DNA of 63,973 nt from JBLNCE01 sp050260415 (lineage in GTDB: Bacteria; Bacillota; UBA4882; JAAYXC01), in NCBI GenBank assembly GCA_050260415.1, contig JBLNCE010000173.1, positions 1-63,973 on the forward strand. The letters are read 5' to 3'. The translations under genes and the position numbers were made by a program. Position 1 is the first letter of the stretch. Each line of letters opens with the position of its first letter. Shown here piece after piece: positions 25,491-32,762 of this stretch. Below the pieces are notes generated by a model that had not been told where the DNA came from, did no database searches, and was given only the letters and a program-made list of their open reading frames with translations.

Positions 25491-26558
25491 CTAGATAGAG
25501 TACGGTTGTGATCCGTTACCCGCATTGGCGCCAAGGCGGATCAGACTCGCGCCGCAGGTTTGCCGGATCTGAAGCTTCGGCGTGAGCACCACCTTTGCGC
25601 TCGACAGGCTGCGGCATCCGTCAACGCTGGCCCGATCGATCTTATCAAGCAGCATCCGCGTAGCCGCCGCGCCAATCTCATACTTCGGCTGCGCCACCGT
25701 CGTCAGTTGTATCGTATGCAATGAAGCGGTCGGAATGTCGTCAAAGCCCACGACCGCCATTTCTTCCGGTACTTGTACACCAAGGTCGTGCGCCGCTTCC
25801 AACGCGCCGATGGCCATTTGGTCGTTCGCGACAAACAAGGCCGTCGGACGCGGCTGCAACCCCAGCATTCTTACGGCGGCGGCGTAGCCGCCGGCCTGTC
25901 TGAAATCACCCTCGATGACCGGCAACTCGTCCACGTTGAGACCGTGATTGGCCGCCGCCTGGCGAAACCCCGTGAACCTCTCCATACTGGCTGAGACATG
26001 GAAGGGGCCCGAAACGAATCCGATTCGTCTATGCCCCAGCTGAAGCAGATGTTGCGTGGCTTGATACGCCCCTAGAACGTTATCCACCGTGACGCAGTCC
26101 CGGTCGATACCCGGGAGCGCACGTCCGGCCAGCACCCATGGGTTTCCCCTGCGCTCAAGGTCCGAGAGATCGCTCTTATCGGTTCTGACCGAGGCAAAAA
26201 TGATCCCGTCGACGCCTTTTTCGAGCAGCAGCCTTATGTAAGCCGCCTCTTTCTCCGGTTGACTGTCTGTGTTACACAGAATTACATTATATTTGTAAAC
26301 GCTAAGAACATCCTCGACGCCCCGCGCTACCTCGGGAAAGAACGGGTTCGTGATATCGGAGATAATCAAGCCGATAGTCTTGGTCTTCTTCGTGGAGAGC
26401 CCCCTGGCGACACCGTTGGGGCGATACCCAAGCCGTTCGATGGCGCCCAACACCGAGAACCGCGTCTCGTCATTGACCGGAGCGGAACCATTGATGACCC
26501 GTGAAACCGTCGCCGTCGAAACATGGGCTTCGCGAGCCACGTCTCGGATTGTAGTCAT
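25491..26558 (-). CDS. LacI-family transcriptional repressor (copy 2)
   Basis: A 355-residue LacI/GalR regulator: helix-turn-helix TTIRDVAREAHVSTATVSRV, hinge YRPNGVARGLSTKKT, then the effector-binding domain. Its near twin is at 2832-3848; this copy has a short extra C-terminal tail. An operator at 26599 lies 41 bases before its start and another at 26793 lies between it and the divergent dehydratase gene, so it probably controls both itself and that gene. An identical half-site before iolG suggests the regulon includes the inositol genes. Confidence 0.93.
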   Translation of the reverse strand: MTTIRDVAREAHVSTATVSRVINGSAPVNDETRFSVLGAIERLGYRPNGVARGLSTKKTKTIGLIISDITNPFFPEVARGVEDVLSVYKYNVILCNTDSQPEKEAAYIRLLLEKGVDGIIFASVRTDKSDLSDLERRGNPWVLAGRALPGIDRDCVTVDNVLGAYQATQHLLQLGHRRIGFVSGPFHVSASMERFTGFRQAAANHGLNVDELPVIEGDFRQAGGYAAAVRMLGLQPRPTALFVANDQMAIGALEAAHDLGVQVPEEMAVVGFDDIPTASLHTIQLTTVAQPKYEIGAAATRMLLDKIDRASVDGCRSLSSAKVVLTPKLQIRQTCGASLIRLGANAGNGSQPYSI

Positions 26559-26776
26559 GGTTGCCCGTCTTTCCGGCCGCTAGTGCCGTAGGGTACTGTG
26601 CAAACGGTTACGTCAATGGGCCAAAAAAGGCTATCGACTTTGGCCATGGCTTCGTTCGCCACCTCCCTTGAGTTACGAATGATACTCAAGTCATCCCCGG
26701 CTTCACGGGTCAAATGCTGCTGGGATGAGTGCAACACCTTGGCCCGCTTGTAATCGCCCATGAATGGGTCTGGCAT
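26555..26776 (-). CDS. Possible small leader protein overlapping lacI copy 2
   Basis: A 73-residue open frame (MPDPFMGDYKRAKVLHSSQQ at its start) whose TGA overlaps the ATG of the LacI gene as ATGA, an arrangement seen in coupled genes. It matches no family I know. Against it, an operator-like palindrome lies inside the frame and its C-terminal 20 residues look random. It may be a fragment of an older gene or chance. Confidence 0.25.
   Translation of the reverse strand: MPDPFMGDYKRAKVLHSSQQHLTREAGDDLSIIRNSREVANEAMAKVDSLFWPIDVTVCTVPYGTSGRKDGQP
26599..26615. promoter_or_regulatory. LacI-type operator upstream of lacI copy 2
   Basis: TGCAAACGGTTACGTCA shares the AAACGGTTAC core with the site at 26793. 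It is 41 bases before the LacI start, consistent with autoregulation. Confidence 0.7.
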
Positions 26777-26792
26777 AATCCGTCAAGGCTCA

Positions 26793-26811
26793 TGTAAACG
26801 GTTACTTGACA
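26793..26811. promoter_or_regulatory. LacI-type operator with -35-like TTGACA before the dehydratase gene
   Basis: TGTAAACGGTTACTTGACA combines an operator palindrome (26794-26805) with an immediately following TTGACA (26806-26811). A repressor here would block a promoter facing the dehydratase gene. I cannot find a convincing -10 box at 17 bases. Confidence 0.65.
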
Positions 26812-27034
26812 TCTAATCATGTTCTCCACCGTTTTCGAGAATCCTTCTTTACGATCCATATCCTCGCCGGAAACTCAAACGTCCTGCTCAGAGGTATTTT
26901 CCTTTTGCTACATAACTCACTCATGAATAACCGTCCTTGAACCCGGATTTCACTATTCGCCGTTTGGCAAAAGGAGGTCTCGGGGGAGGAGTTACGTAAT
27001 TACATAGCATGATGATTTATAGGAGGCATACGCC

Positions 27035-28174
27035 ATGATAATCACCGCGGTCGAGAATATCTTCGTGGATCGGTTCCTTTTCGTCAAAGTCCATACGGAT
27101 GCGGGACTGGTCGGCCTAGGCGAATCCGGGACCTGGGGATTCCTCGAGGCTTCGGCCATGGCCGTCGAGACATTCAAGCGTTATCTCATCGGCCAGGATC
27201 CGCTGCGCATCGAACACCACTGGCAGTATATGTACCGCGCCTTCCATTTCCGCGGCGCGGCCATCATGGGCGCCATCAGCGCCATCGATATCGCCCTCTG
27301 GGACATCGCCGGCAAGCACTTCGGCGTTCCCTGTTACCAGCTTCTCGGGGGCAAGTGCCGGGACAGGGCCCGGGTCTATTACCACGTCTATGGCGATACG
27401 ACCGAGAAGCTCGTCGCGGGTTGCGTGGACGCCAAGCGGCGCGGGTTTACCGCGGTCGGTCACCTGACGCCGTTCGTCGACGCGCCAAAAGGTGAGCCGT
27501 ACTTTGAACCGCACGCGGTCAAGATCGCCGAGGCCGTCGACCGGGTGGGCCGGTACCGGGAGGCAATCGGAAATGAGGTCGATCTCTGCATCGAGATTCA
27601 CCGGCAACTCACCCCGGCCGTGGCAATCGTGCTCGCCAGGGAGATTGAACGTTTCCACCCTTACTTTTATGAAGATCCCGTCTTGCCGGATAACTTCGAC
27701 GCCATGGCCCTCGTGGCCCAGCACGTCAACATCCCCATCGCCACCGGCGAGCGGCTGCACACCATCCAGGAATTTGAAATGCTCCTCAAACGCGGCGCGG
27801 TCCATTATGTCCGCCCGGATGTCTGCATGGTGGGCGGCCTGACGCACGCCAAAAAAATCGCGGCCTTGGCCGAAGCCCATAACGCCATGGTCGTGCCGCA
27901 CAATCCCCTGAGCCCGGTCAGCACGGCGGCCTGTCTGCAGTTGGCGGCCTGTATCCCCAACTTTGCCCTGCAGGAATACCCCCGTAACGAGGATCGGCCG
28001 CCCAAGAGCGAGATCGTCAAGAATCCGCTCCGCTGTGAAGACGGTTTTCTCATTATACCGGATGGGCCCGGGATCGGCATCGAACTGGCCGACGACGCCG
28101 CCGAACGCTATCCCTACAAACCGCGTGAATTCAAGGCGCGGCTGCATCTGGACGGATCGGTGATCGATCAATAG
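27035..28174 (+). CDS. Acid-sugar dehydratase, enolase superfamily (mandelate racemase subgroup)
   Basis: A 379-residue enolase-superfamily enzyme. The N-terminal capping domain is followed by a barrel with metal ligands Glu187 (IEIHR), Glu213 (YEDP) and Glu239 (ATGERL), catalytic His189 and His289 (VPHNPLSP), Asp262 and Glu314 (LQEYP). This resembles galactonate/mannonate dehydratases that make 2-keto-3-deoxy acids. Downstream of IolO the pathway reaches tagaturonate, so a hexonate dehydratase leading to KDG would fit, but the substrate is not settled by sequence. AGGAGG lies eight bases before the ATG. It is the only plus-strand gene of the island and is divergent from lacI copy 2. Confidence 0.87.
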   Translation: MIITAVENIFVDRFLFVKVHTDAGLVGLGESGTWGFLEASAMAVETFKRYLIGQDPLRIEHHWQYMYRAFHFRGAAIMGAISAIDIALWDIAGKHFGVPCYQLLGGKCRDRARVYYHVYGDTTEKLVAGCVDAKRRGFTAVGHLTPFVDAPKGEPYFEPHAVKIAEAVDRVGRYREAIGNEVDLCIEIHRQLTPAVAIVLAREIERFHPYFYEDPVLPDNFDAMALVAQHVNIPIATGERLHTIQEFEMLLKRGAVHYVRPDVCMVGGLTHAKKIAALAEAHNAMVVPHNPLSPVSTAACLQLAACIPNFALQEYPRNEDRPPKSEIVKNPLRCEDGFLIIPDGPGIGIELADDAAERYPYKPREFKARLHLDGSVIDQ

Positions 28175-28526
28175 GCCCGTTGCCTTACCACGAACCAAGC
28201 AGGCCTGATATACTTTGACACGATGCGACCGGCGCCGCGGAGGCCGAGGCGGGCTTCGCGGACTTGCGATCTACGACGCCGAGACGGAACTGGGGCTGCG
28301 GAGGGAGATGGGCAGGAGTTTCTTTGTGTGCGGATCTGGGACGGGAGATCCGGTTGCATGCGGACCCCGCCCGGCAGAGAGTCCTGTTCCGGCAATGCTA
28401 GGTTGCCTGAAAACTACACGACACTGGTCTCTTCCGTAATCTGCGTTAATCTGCGAAATCTGCGTTAACGGTCCGGACGTATTTTTCGCACCAATTCTAA
28501 TATACAGCGGAAGACGACCGGTAACA
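28175..28526. other. 352-base gap without a supported gene
   Basis: Between the dehydratase and rnhB genes, which converge. Short open frames on both strands (for example LGLRREMGRSFFVCGSGTG on plus) are not convincing. The only structure seen is the ATCTGCG repeat at 28436-28500. The composition is GC-rich up to 28390, so a decayed gene end is possible. Confidence 0.5.
28436..28500. repeat. TAATCTGCG direct repeat plus companion motif
   Basis: GTAATCTGCGTTAATCTGCG and AAATCTGCGTTAACGG form three tandem ATCTGCG units. TATTTTTCGCACCAATTCTAA (28480-28500) is a diverged companion motif. The same arrangement, including the linking GGTCC-GACG, occurs at 30078-30137. Confidence 0.65.
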
Positions 28527-29177
28527 TCAGCCGGTGCGGTCCTCATCCAGTCCCAGATAGAACGAACGCCGGTGCAGCGGGCACGGACCGTGCGCCCGCA
28601 GCGCCTCGTAATGCGCGGGCGTGGCATAGCCCTTGTGCTTCGCGAAACCATAGGCCGGGTAGATCCGATCGTAACAGGTCATGAGACGATCCCGGGTCAC
28701 TTTGGCAAAAACCGAGGCCAGGGCAATGGAGAGACAGAGGGCGTCGCCGTGGATGATTGCCTGCTGCGGGAGGGCGGCCTCCGGCAGCTTGACCGCATCG
28801 ATCAGGACGTAATCGGGCGGTGCTGGCAGCAGCTTGAGCGCCTTGAGCATGGCCCGCTTGGTGGCCTGGTAGATATTGACCTCGTCGATGACCGCGGCCT
28901 CCACCACACCCAGGCCAAATCGGACCCCGGCGGCCAGCGCCGCCTGAAGGATCTCTTCCCGGAGCCCGGGTGAGAGCTTCTTGGAGTCATCCAGGCCGGG
29001 CAGGAAGAGACCCCTCGGTAGGATCGCGGCCGCCGCCACCACTGGACCCGCCAGCGGTCCCCGGCCGGCCTCGTCGACGCCGGCGACGCGGGCATAGCCG
29101 CGCGACCAGAGGTCCTCCTCCGTGAGCAGGAGGCCGGCCTGTCTAGCCCGCTCATCCTCGAGTGTCCGCTTTGCCAT
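28527..29177 (-). CDS. rnhB: Ribonuclease HII
   Basis: A 216-residue RNase HII, which removes RNA from RNA-DNA hybrids and misincorporated ribonucleotides. The family motif VAGVDEAGRGPLAGPVV near residue 30 carries the first Asp-Glu of the DEDD site; other acidic ligands are in LLIDAVKLP-type (VLIDAVKLP) and SVFAKVTRDR blocks. The ATG at 29177 follows AGGAG by nine bases; a TTG at 29186 is possible. It is the last gene of the leftward housekeeping block, 75 bases after rbgA. Confidence 0.95.
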   Translation of the reverse strand: MAKRTLEDERARQAGLLLTEEDLWSRGYARVAGVDEAGRGPLAGPVVAAAAILPRGLFLPGLDDSKKLSPGLREEILQAALAAGVRFGLGVVEAAVIDEVNIYQATKRAMLKALKLLPAPPDYVLIDAVKLPEAALPQQAIIHGDALCLSIALASVFAKVTRDRLMTCYDRIYPAYGFAKHKGYATPAHYEALRAHGPCPLHRRSFYLGLDEDRTG

Positions 29178-29252
29178 GGGAAACAACTCCTAGGTCCACT
29201 ACAGGCATTGTGAAATGACCCTATGGAACAATGCCGAATGCCGCTTGTTGCT

Positions 29253-30056
29253 TCAATCCTCAAGTGTCAAGCGCCCCAGGCGGCCGCCGCGCAGGTCGCT
29301 CAGGAGCGTCGCCGCCGTGCGTTCGGTGTCCACCCGGCCACCGGCGAGCAGGTGGCCGCGCGCGCGGCCGATCGCGTCAAGATCCTGATATGCATCGCCC
29401 GAGATCGCGATCCCGTAGCGTTCGGCCAGCCTGTCCGGGTAGCGTTTCTGCACGAGCGTGATGGCTCGGCGGGCAAGGTCCTCACGGCCGTAGATCTCAT
29501 CCTTGATTGCGGCGACAACCGCCAGGAGCAGGGCGGTCTCAGGATCGCCGAGCCGCGGCATGAGAAGTCCCGGCATATCCAGGATCTCCAAGTCGGGCCG
29601 CGCTCTGACCCATTGGCGCGCGCGCGTGACGCCGGGCCGATCCGCAACCGGCATGGCTTTCCTGCCGGCGAGGCGGTTGAGGAGCGACGACTTGCCGACA
29701 TTGGGGATACCGAGGATGACTAGGCGCACCGGCCTGCCGGGTTTGGCGCGCCGACGTCCGGCTTCCAGACCGGCGGCGAGAAGGTCGGGTACTCCCATAC
29801 CGCTCTGTGCCTCGATAACGACCGCGCCGCCCAGCTTCCGGACCCAGGCGGCGGTGGCGCCAGGATCGGCCAGGTCGGCCTTGTTGAGCGCGTAGACCAC
29901 GGGGCGCGGGCCTAGCAGATCCTCAAAACCCTGTCCAAGGCTGGCGCGTGGTATACGGGCATCGAGCAGAATCACCCCCGCGTCGAGGACCGGCAGGAGG
30001 GCCTTTAATTCACGGCGGGCCTTGGCCATATGGCCCGGGTAATAGCTGGTGACCAT
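29253..30056 (-). CDS. rbgA: Ribosome biogenesis GTPase RbgA (YlqF)
   Basis: A 267-residue circularly permuted GTPase. The G4 motif NKADL comes first (near residue 55), then G1 GIPNVGKSSLLNRLAG, G2/PGVT and G3 DMPG, with a C-terminal helical domain. RbgA helps late maturation of the 50S subunit in Firmicutes. Its position after rplS is typical. A 300-base repeat-rich gap separates it from rplS. Confidence 0.95.
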   Translation of the reverse strand: MVTSYYPGHMAKARRELKALLPVLDAGVILLDARIPRASLGQGFEDLLGPRPVVYALNKADLADPGATAAWVRKLGGAVVIEAQSGMGVPDLLAAGLEAGRRRAKPGRPVRLVILGIPNVGKSSLLNRLAGRKAMPVADRPGVTRARQWVRARPDLEILDMPGLLMPRLGDPETALLLAVVAAIKDEIYGREDLARRAITLVQKRYPDRLAERYGIAISGDAYQDLDAIGRARGHLLAGGRVDTERTAATLLSDLRGGRLGRLTLED

Positions 30057-30077
30057 GCCAGACCTTCTCCATCGATT

Positions 30078-30137
30078 CTGTGCTAATCTGCGAGATCTGC
30101 GTTCAGTGGTCCAGACGGGTTTTCACTACGCTTCTAA
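30078..30137. repeat. TAATCTGCG direct repeat plus companion motif (second copy)
   Basis: CTAATCTGCGAGATCTGCG, then GGTCCAGACG, then GGGTTTTCACTACGCTTCTAA (30117-30137). It follows the same order as 28436-28500 and is about 25 bases from the rbgA start. Confidence 0.65.
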
Positions 30138-30150
30138 AAGCGCCTTCCTT

Positions 30151-30200
30151 CCCTCTCTCCCGCATCCGCGGGAGAGGGGACCGAGGGGGAGAGGGCCTTC
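30151..30200. repeat. CCCTCTCTCCCGC hairpin
   Basis: CTCTCCCGC (30155-30163) and GCGGGAGAG (30168-30176) form a perfect nine-pair stem with loop ATCC, followed by a further G-rich GGGGGAGAGGG. It is flanked on both sides by companion motifs at 30117 and 30220. Confidence 0.7.
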
Positions 30201-30219
30201 ATCGATTCGGCGATAGTGA

Positions 30220-30241
30220 GGTTTTTCACACCTCTCCTAAG
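30220..30241. repeat. TTTTTCAC companion motif
   Basis: GGTTTTTCACACCTCTCCTA begins this 22-base copy, the one closest to the consensus, in the same orientation as the copy at 30117. Confidence 0.6.
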
Positions 30242-30253
30242 CCTCAAAAGATT

Positions 30254-30327
30254 GGAAAACTCACCCCCATCCCCCTCTCTTTCGCGAAAGAGAAGGGGTG
30301 GCGCGCAGCGCCGGGGGTGAGTTCTTC
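30254..30327. repeat. CTCACCCCC nested hairpin element (second copy)
   Basis: Outer arms ACTCACCCCC and GGGGGTGAGTTC enclose the perfect 16-base palindrome CTCTTTCGCGAAAGAG (30277-30292). It lies 34 bases past the rplS stop and on the minus strand ends in GTTTTCC, so it may terminate the rpsP-rplS transcript. Confidence 0.75.
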
Positions 30328-30360
30328 TTACAAGATGTTTAAAGAGATGGCATATGTCGC

Positions 30361-30714
30361 CTATTCCTGCACCCGTCTGCGTTCCGTGATGCGGGCGCTC
30401 TTGCCCGAACGCTCGCGCAGATAATACAGGCGCGCGCGACGCACTCTTCCCTGGCGGACCAGTTCAATATGGTCGACCATGGGTGAATACAAAGGGAATG
30501 TCCTTTCCACCCCTACGCCCTGGGATATCTTGCGCACGGTAAAGGTCTCCCGGAGACCGTTGCCGCGTCTCCGCGTGACGACGCCTTCGTAGACCTGTAT
30601 CCGTTCGCGGCCGCCTTCGACCACTTTCACATGCACCTTGACCGTGTCGCCGGGATCGAACGCCGGCATGTTTTCCTTGCGTCCTTCACGTTCAATCATC
30701 TCGATGACGTTCAT
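30361..30714 (-). CDS. rplS: 50S ribosomal protein L19
   Basis: A 117-residue protein with the L19 pattern FDPGDTVKVHVKVVEGGRERIQVYEG and HIELVRQGRVRRARLYYLRE. It bridges the 30S-50S interface. The start overlaps the trmD stop by four bases, so translation is probably coupled. Confidence 0.97.
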   Translation of the reverse strand: MNVIEMIEREGRKENMPAFDPGDTVKVHVKVVEGGRERIQVYEGVVTRRRGNGLRETFTVRKISQGVGVERTFPLYSPMVDHIELVRQGRVRRARLYYLRERSGKSARITERRRVQE

Positions 30715-31487
30715 TCTTGTTCCTCCTTTCCACCCGCCATGAGCGCGTCAGGCCATAGACCTTGCGCCCTAAGCAGCATCCGTTCCTCACTGGACAGTCC
30801 GGCTCCGGCCAGAAGATCGGGCCGTCTCCGCGCCGTACGTAACAGGGCTTGCTCGCGGCGCCAGGCGGCGATGCGGGCATGATCCCCCGACTGCAGGATT
30901 TCCGGCACCCGTTCCCCCCTGAACTCGACCGGTCTGGTGTATTGGGGGTAATCCAAGATCCCGCGGGCGAACGAGTCGTTCTCCGCCCCGTCCTCCGCGC
31001 CAAGCACACCGGGCAATGTCCTGACGATCGCATCCACCAGGACCATCGCCGGAAGCTCGCCACCCGTGAGCACATAGTCGCCGATCGAAACCTCGCGGTC
31101 GGCCAGGCCGGTACGGATCCGCTCGTCAAACCCTTCATAATGCCCGCAGATCAAGATGAGATGCTCTCTCTCGCCCAATTGCCGCACGGTTTCCTGGGTC
31201 AAGGTCTCTCCCTGCGGCGTCAGGAGGACCACCAAGGGTTTCGGTTCCCCGGGCGGGCAGAGTTCCTCGACGGCGGCAAAGATCGGTTCGGGCCTGAGCA
31301 GCATCCCCCCGCCGCCTCCGTAGGGTGTATCGTCGACCGCACGATGCCTGCCCAATCCATGAGCGCGGAAATCGTGCAGGTGGATCTCGGCCAGCCCCTT
31401 TTGCTGAGCCCTTGCCACGATGCTCGACGAGAACGGCCCGTTGAACATCTCGGGGAAAAGCGTCAAAATGTCGATACGCATCGCCAT
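30711..31487 (-). CDS. trmD: tRNA (guanine-37-N1)-methyltransferase
   Basis: A 258-residue SPOUT methyltransferase. The N-terminal MRIDILTLFPEMF, and the knotted SAM-binding region ICGHYEGFDERIRTGL with IGDYVLTGGELPAMV (about 115-150), are diagnostic. It protects against +1 frameshifting by methylating G37. Start could be ATG 31487 or 31481; neither has a strong ribosome site. Located between rimM (86 bases upstream) and rplS. Confidence 0.97.
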   Translation of the reverse strand: MAMRIDILTLFPEMFNGPFSSSIVARAQQKGLAEIHLHDFRAHGLGRHRAVDDTPYGGGGGMLLRPEPIFAAVEELCPPGEPKPLVVLLTPQGETLTQETVRQLGEREHLILICGHYEGFDERIRTGLADREVSIGDYVLTGGELPAMVLVDAIVRTLPGVLGAEDGAENDSFARGILDYPQYTRPVEFRGERVPEILQSGDHARIAAWRREQALLRTARRRPDLLAGAGLSSEERMLLRAQGLWPDALMAGGKEEQE

Positions 31488-31573
31488 GACATGCGGCCCG
31501 CGCTCTCATGCCGAATAGGCAAGAGCGACGGACACTCACCCCAAAACCAGCCCGCTTCTGGTAATAAAACTGT

Positions 31574-32098
31574 CTAGTCCAACAATCCGGGCATCGGTTC
31601 GATCAGCATCACTTTGTCCGCGAGATCGACCTCCGCCACCAAGGAAGCCAAGGCGGGCAAGAGTAATTCGCCCCCGTCGGGTTTCCGCACGACGAAAACA
31701 TCGTTGGCGCCGGTGGCCATTACCTCGGCAATGCAGCCCAAATCCTCTCCGGCGGTAGTTCTGACCTTGAGACCCACCAAATCGTCATGATAGTATCGCC
31801 CCGCCGGCAGACTTGCCCGCTCCGTCATTGGCACACAGATTCTGGCGCCCCGTAACGGCTCGGCCGCGCCGATCTCCTTCACCTCCGCGAACGTGAGCAT
31901 GACAAACTCTCGCCACGGCCGCCAATTGGCAAGCGTCAACGCTTTTCTCAAGCCGGTCTTTACGGCCGTGACCGCTCTCAAATCAGCAAAGCGATCGGGA
32001 CTGCTGGTGAGGGGCAACGCCTTGACCTCGCCACGAATACCGTGGGGGCAAAGGATTTCGGCCACCGCCACCAGATCTTTCGGCCAAGGTTGGTTCAT
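31574..32098 (-). CDS. rimM: 16S rRNA processing protein RimM
   Basis: A 174-residue RimM with the N-terminal barrel (VAEILCPHGIRGEVKALPLTS) and the C-terminal PRC-barrel (YYHDDLVGLKVRTTAGEDLG, LLPALASLVAEVDLADKVML). It assists 30S head assembly with S19. The start overlaps the khpA stop by four bases. Confidence 0.95.
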   Translation of the reverse strand: MNQPWPKDLVAVAEILCPHGIRGEVKALPLTSSPDRFADLRAVTAVKTGLRKALTLANWRPWREFVMLTFAEVKEIGAAEPLRGARICVPMTERASLPAGRYYHDDLVGLKVRTTAGEDLGCIAEVMATGANDVFVVRKPDGGELLLPALASLVAEVDLADKVMLIEPMPGLLD

Positions 32099-32328
32099 TC
32101 CGCCAGTTCCACCAGGACCTTCTTGCCATCGCGTACCGCGCAGGCCTTTGTCACCGCACGAATGGCCTTTATCACGCGGCCTTGGCGCCCAATGATCTTG
32201 CCGACATCCTTCGGGTCAACTTTGATCTCGTAGAGCACGCGCCCGTTCGGGCCTTCGTCCGCACTAACCCGCACGGCCTCTGGCGCATCGACCAAGGCGC
32301 GGGCGATGGTCTCGAGCAAATCCTTCAT
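32095..32328 (-). CDS. khpA: KH-domain RNA-binding protein KhpA (YlqC)
   Basis: A 77-residue single KH domain with the GxxG loop in IIGRQGRVIKAIRAV. In Firmicutes KhpA works with KhpB as a small-RNA/mRNA binding pair affecting division. Its place between rpsP and rimM is conserved. GGAG lies rather far (about 14 bases) from the ATG. Confidence 0.94.
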   Translation of the reverse strand: MKDLLETIARALVDAPEAVRVSADEGPNGRVLYEIKVDPKDVGKIIGRQGRVIKAIRAVTKACAVRDGKKVLVELAE

Positions 32329-32344
32329 CGCCCAAAGTCATCTC

Positions 32345-32611
32345 CTATTTGGCCGCAGCCTGTTCACCCTGGATCAGACCGATCTGACGAAGCAGTCTGC
32401 GCACAGTGTCGGACGGTTGCGCCCCGCGGGCCAGCCAGACAGCGGCTTTCTCCTTGTCCACCACCAACTCGACGGGATCGGCCAGCGGATTGTAATGACC
32501 GAGAATCTCGACGAAACGACCATCGCGCGGCGCCCGGGAATCAGCCACCACCAACCGATAGAACGGGCGTTTCTTGGCTCCCATCCTGTTCAAGCGAATC
32601 TTCGTTGCCAA
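32345..32611 (-). CDS. rpsP: 30S ribosomal protein S16
   Basis: An 88-residue S16: TKIRLNRMGAKKRPFYRLVV, then RFVEILGHYNP. It begins with TTG at 32611 behind a GAGGGGGG purine run. First gene of the rpsP-khpA-rimM-trmD-rplS run, and 16 bases before khpA. Confidence 0.96.
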   Translation of the reverse strand: MATKIRLNRMGAKKRPFYRLVVADSRAPRDGRFVEILGHYNPLADPVELVVDKEKAAVWLARGAQPSDTVRRLLRQIGLIQGEQAAAK

Positions 32612-32635
32612 AATCTCACCCCCCTCACTGGAAAG

Positions 32636-32755
32636 ATCAAGTACTAAGTACGAAGTACTAAGTACTAAAGTATATCGCGCTAAAATCTCAAATGCAGACC
32701 AACATCGGTTTATTAATTCCTTACTTAGACCTTAGTACTTAGTACTTATCCCTAA
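32636..32755. repeat. AGTACTTAGTACTTA inverted repeat
   Basis: AAGTACTAAGTACGAAGTAC continuing to 32672 pairs with TTAGTACTTAGTACTTA within 32721-32755 around a 48-base centre. It fills the 150-base gap between ffh and rpsP and is AT-rich against its surroundings. Confidence 0.75.
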
Positions 32756-32762
32756 GTTCCGC

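Noticed and set aside
28200..28430. Possible decayed gene after the dehydratase
   Set aside because: Frames on either strand give only scattered plausible segments with no family match, so no feature is called.
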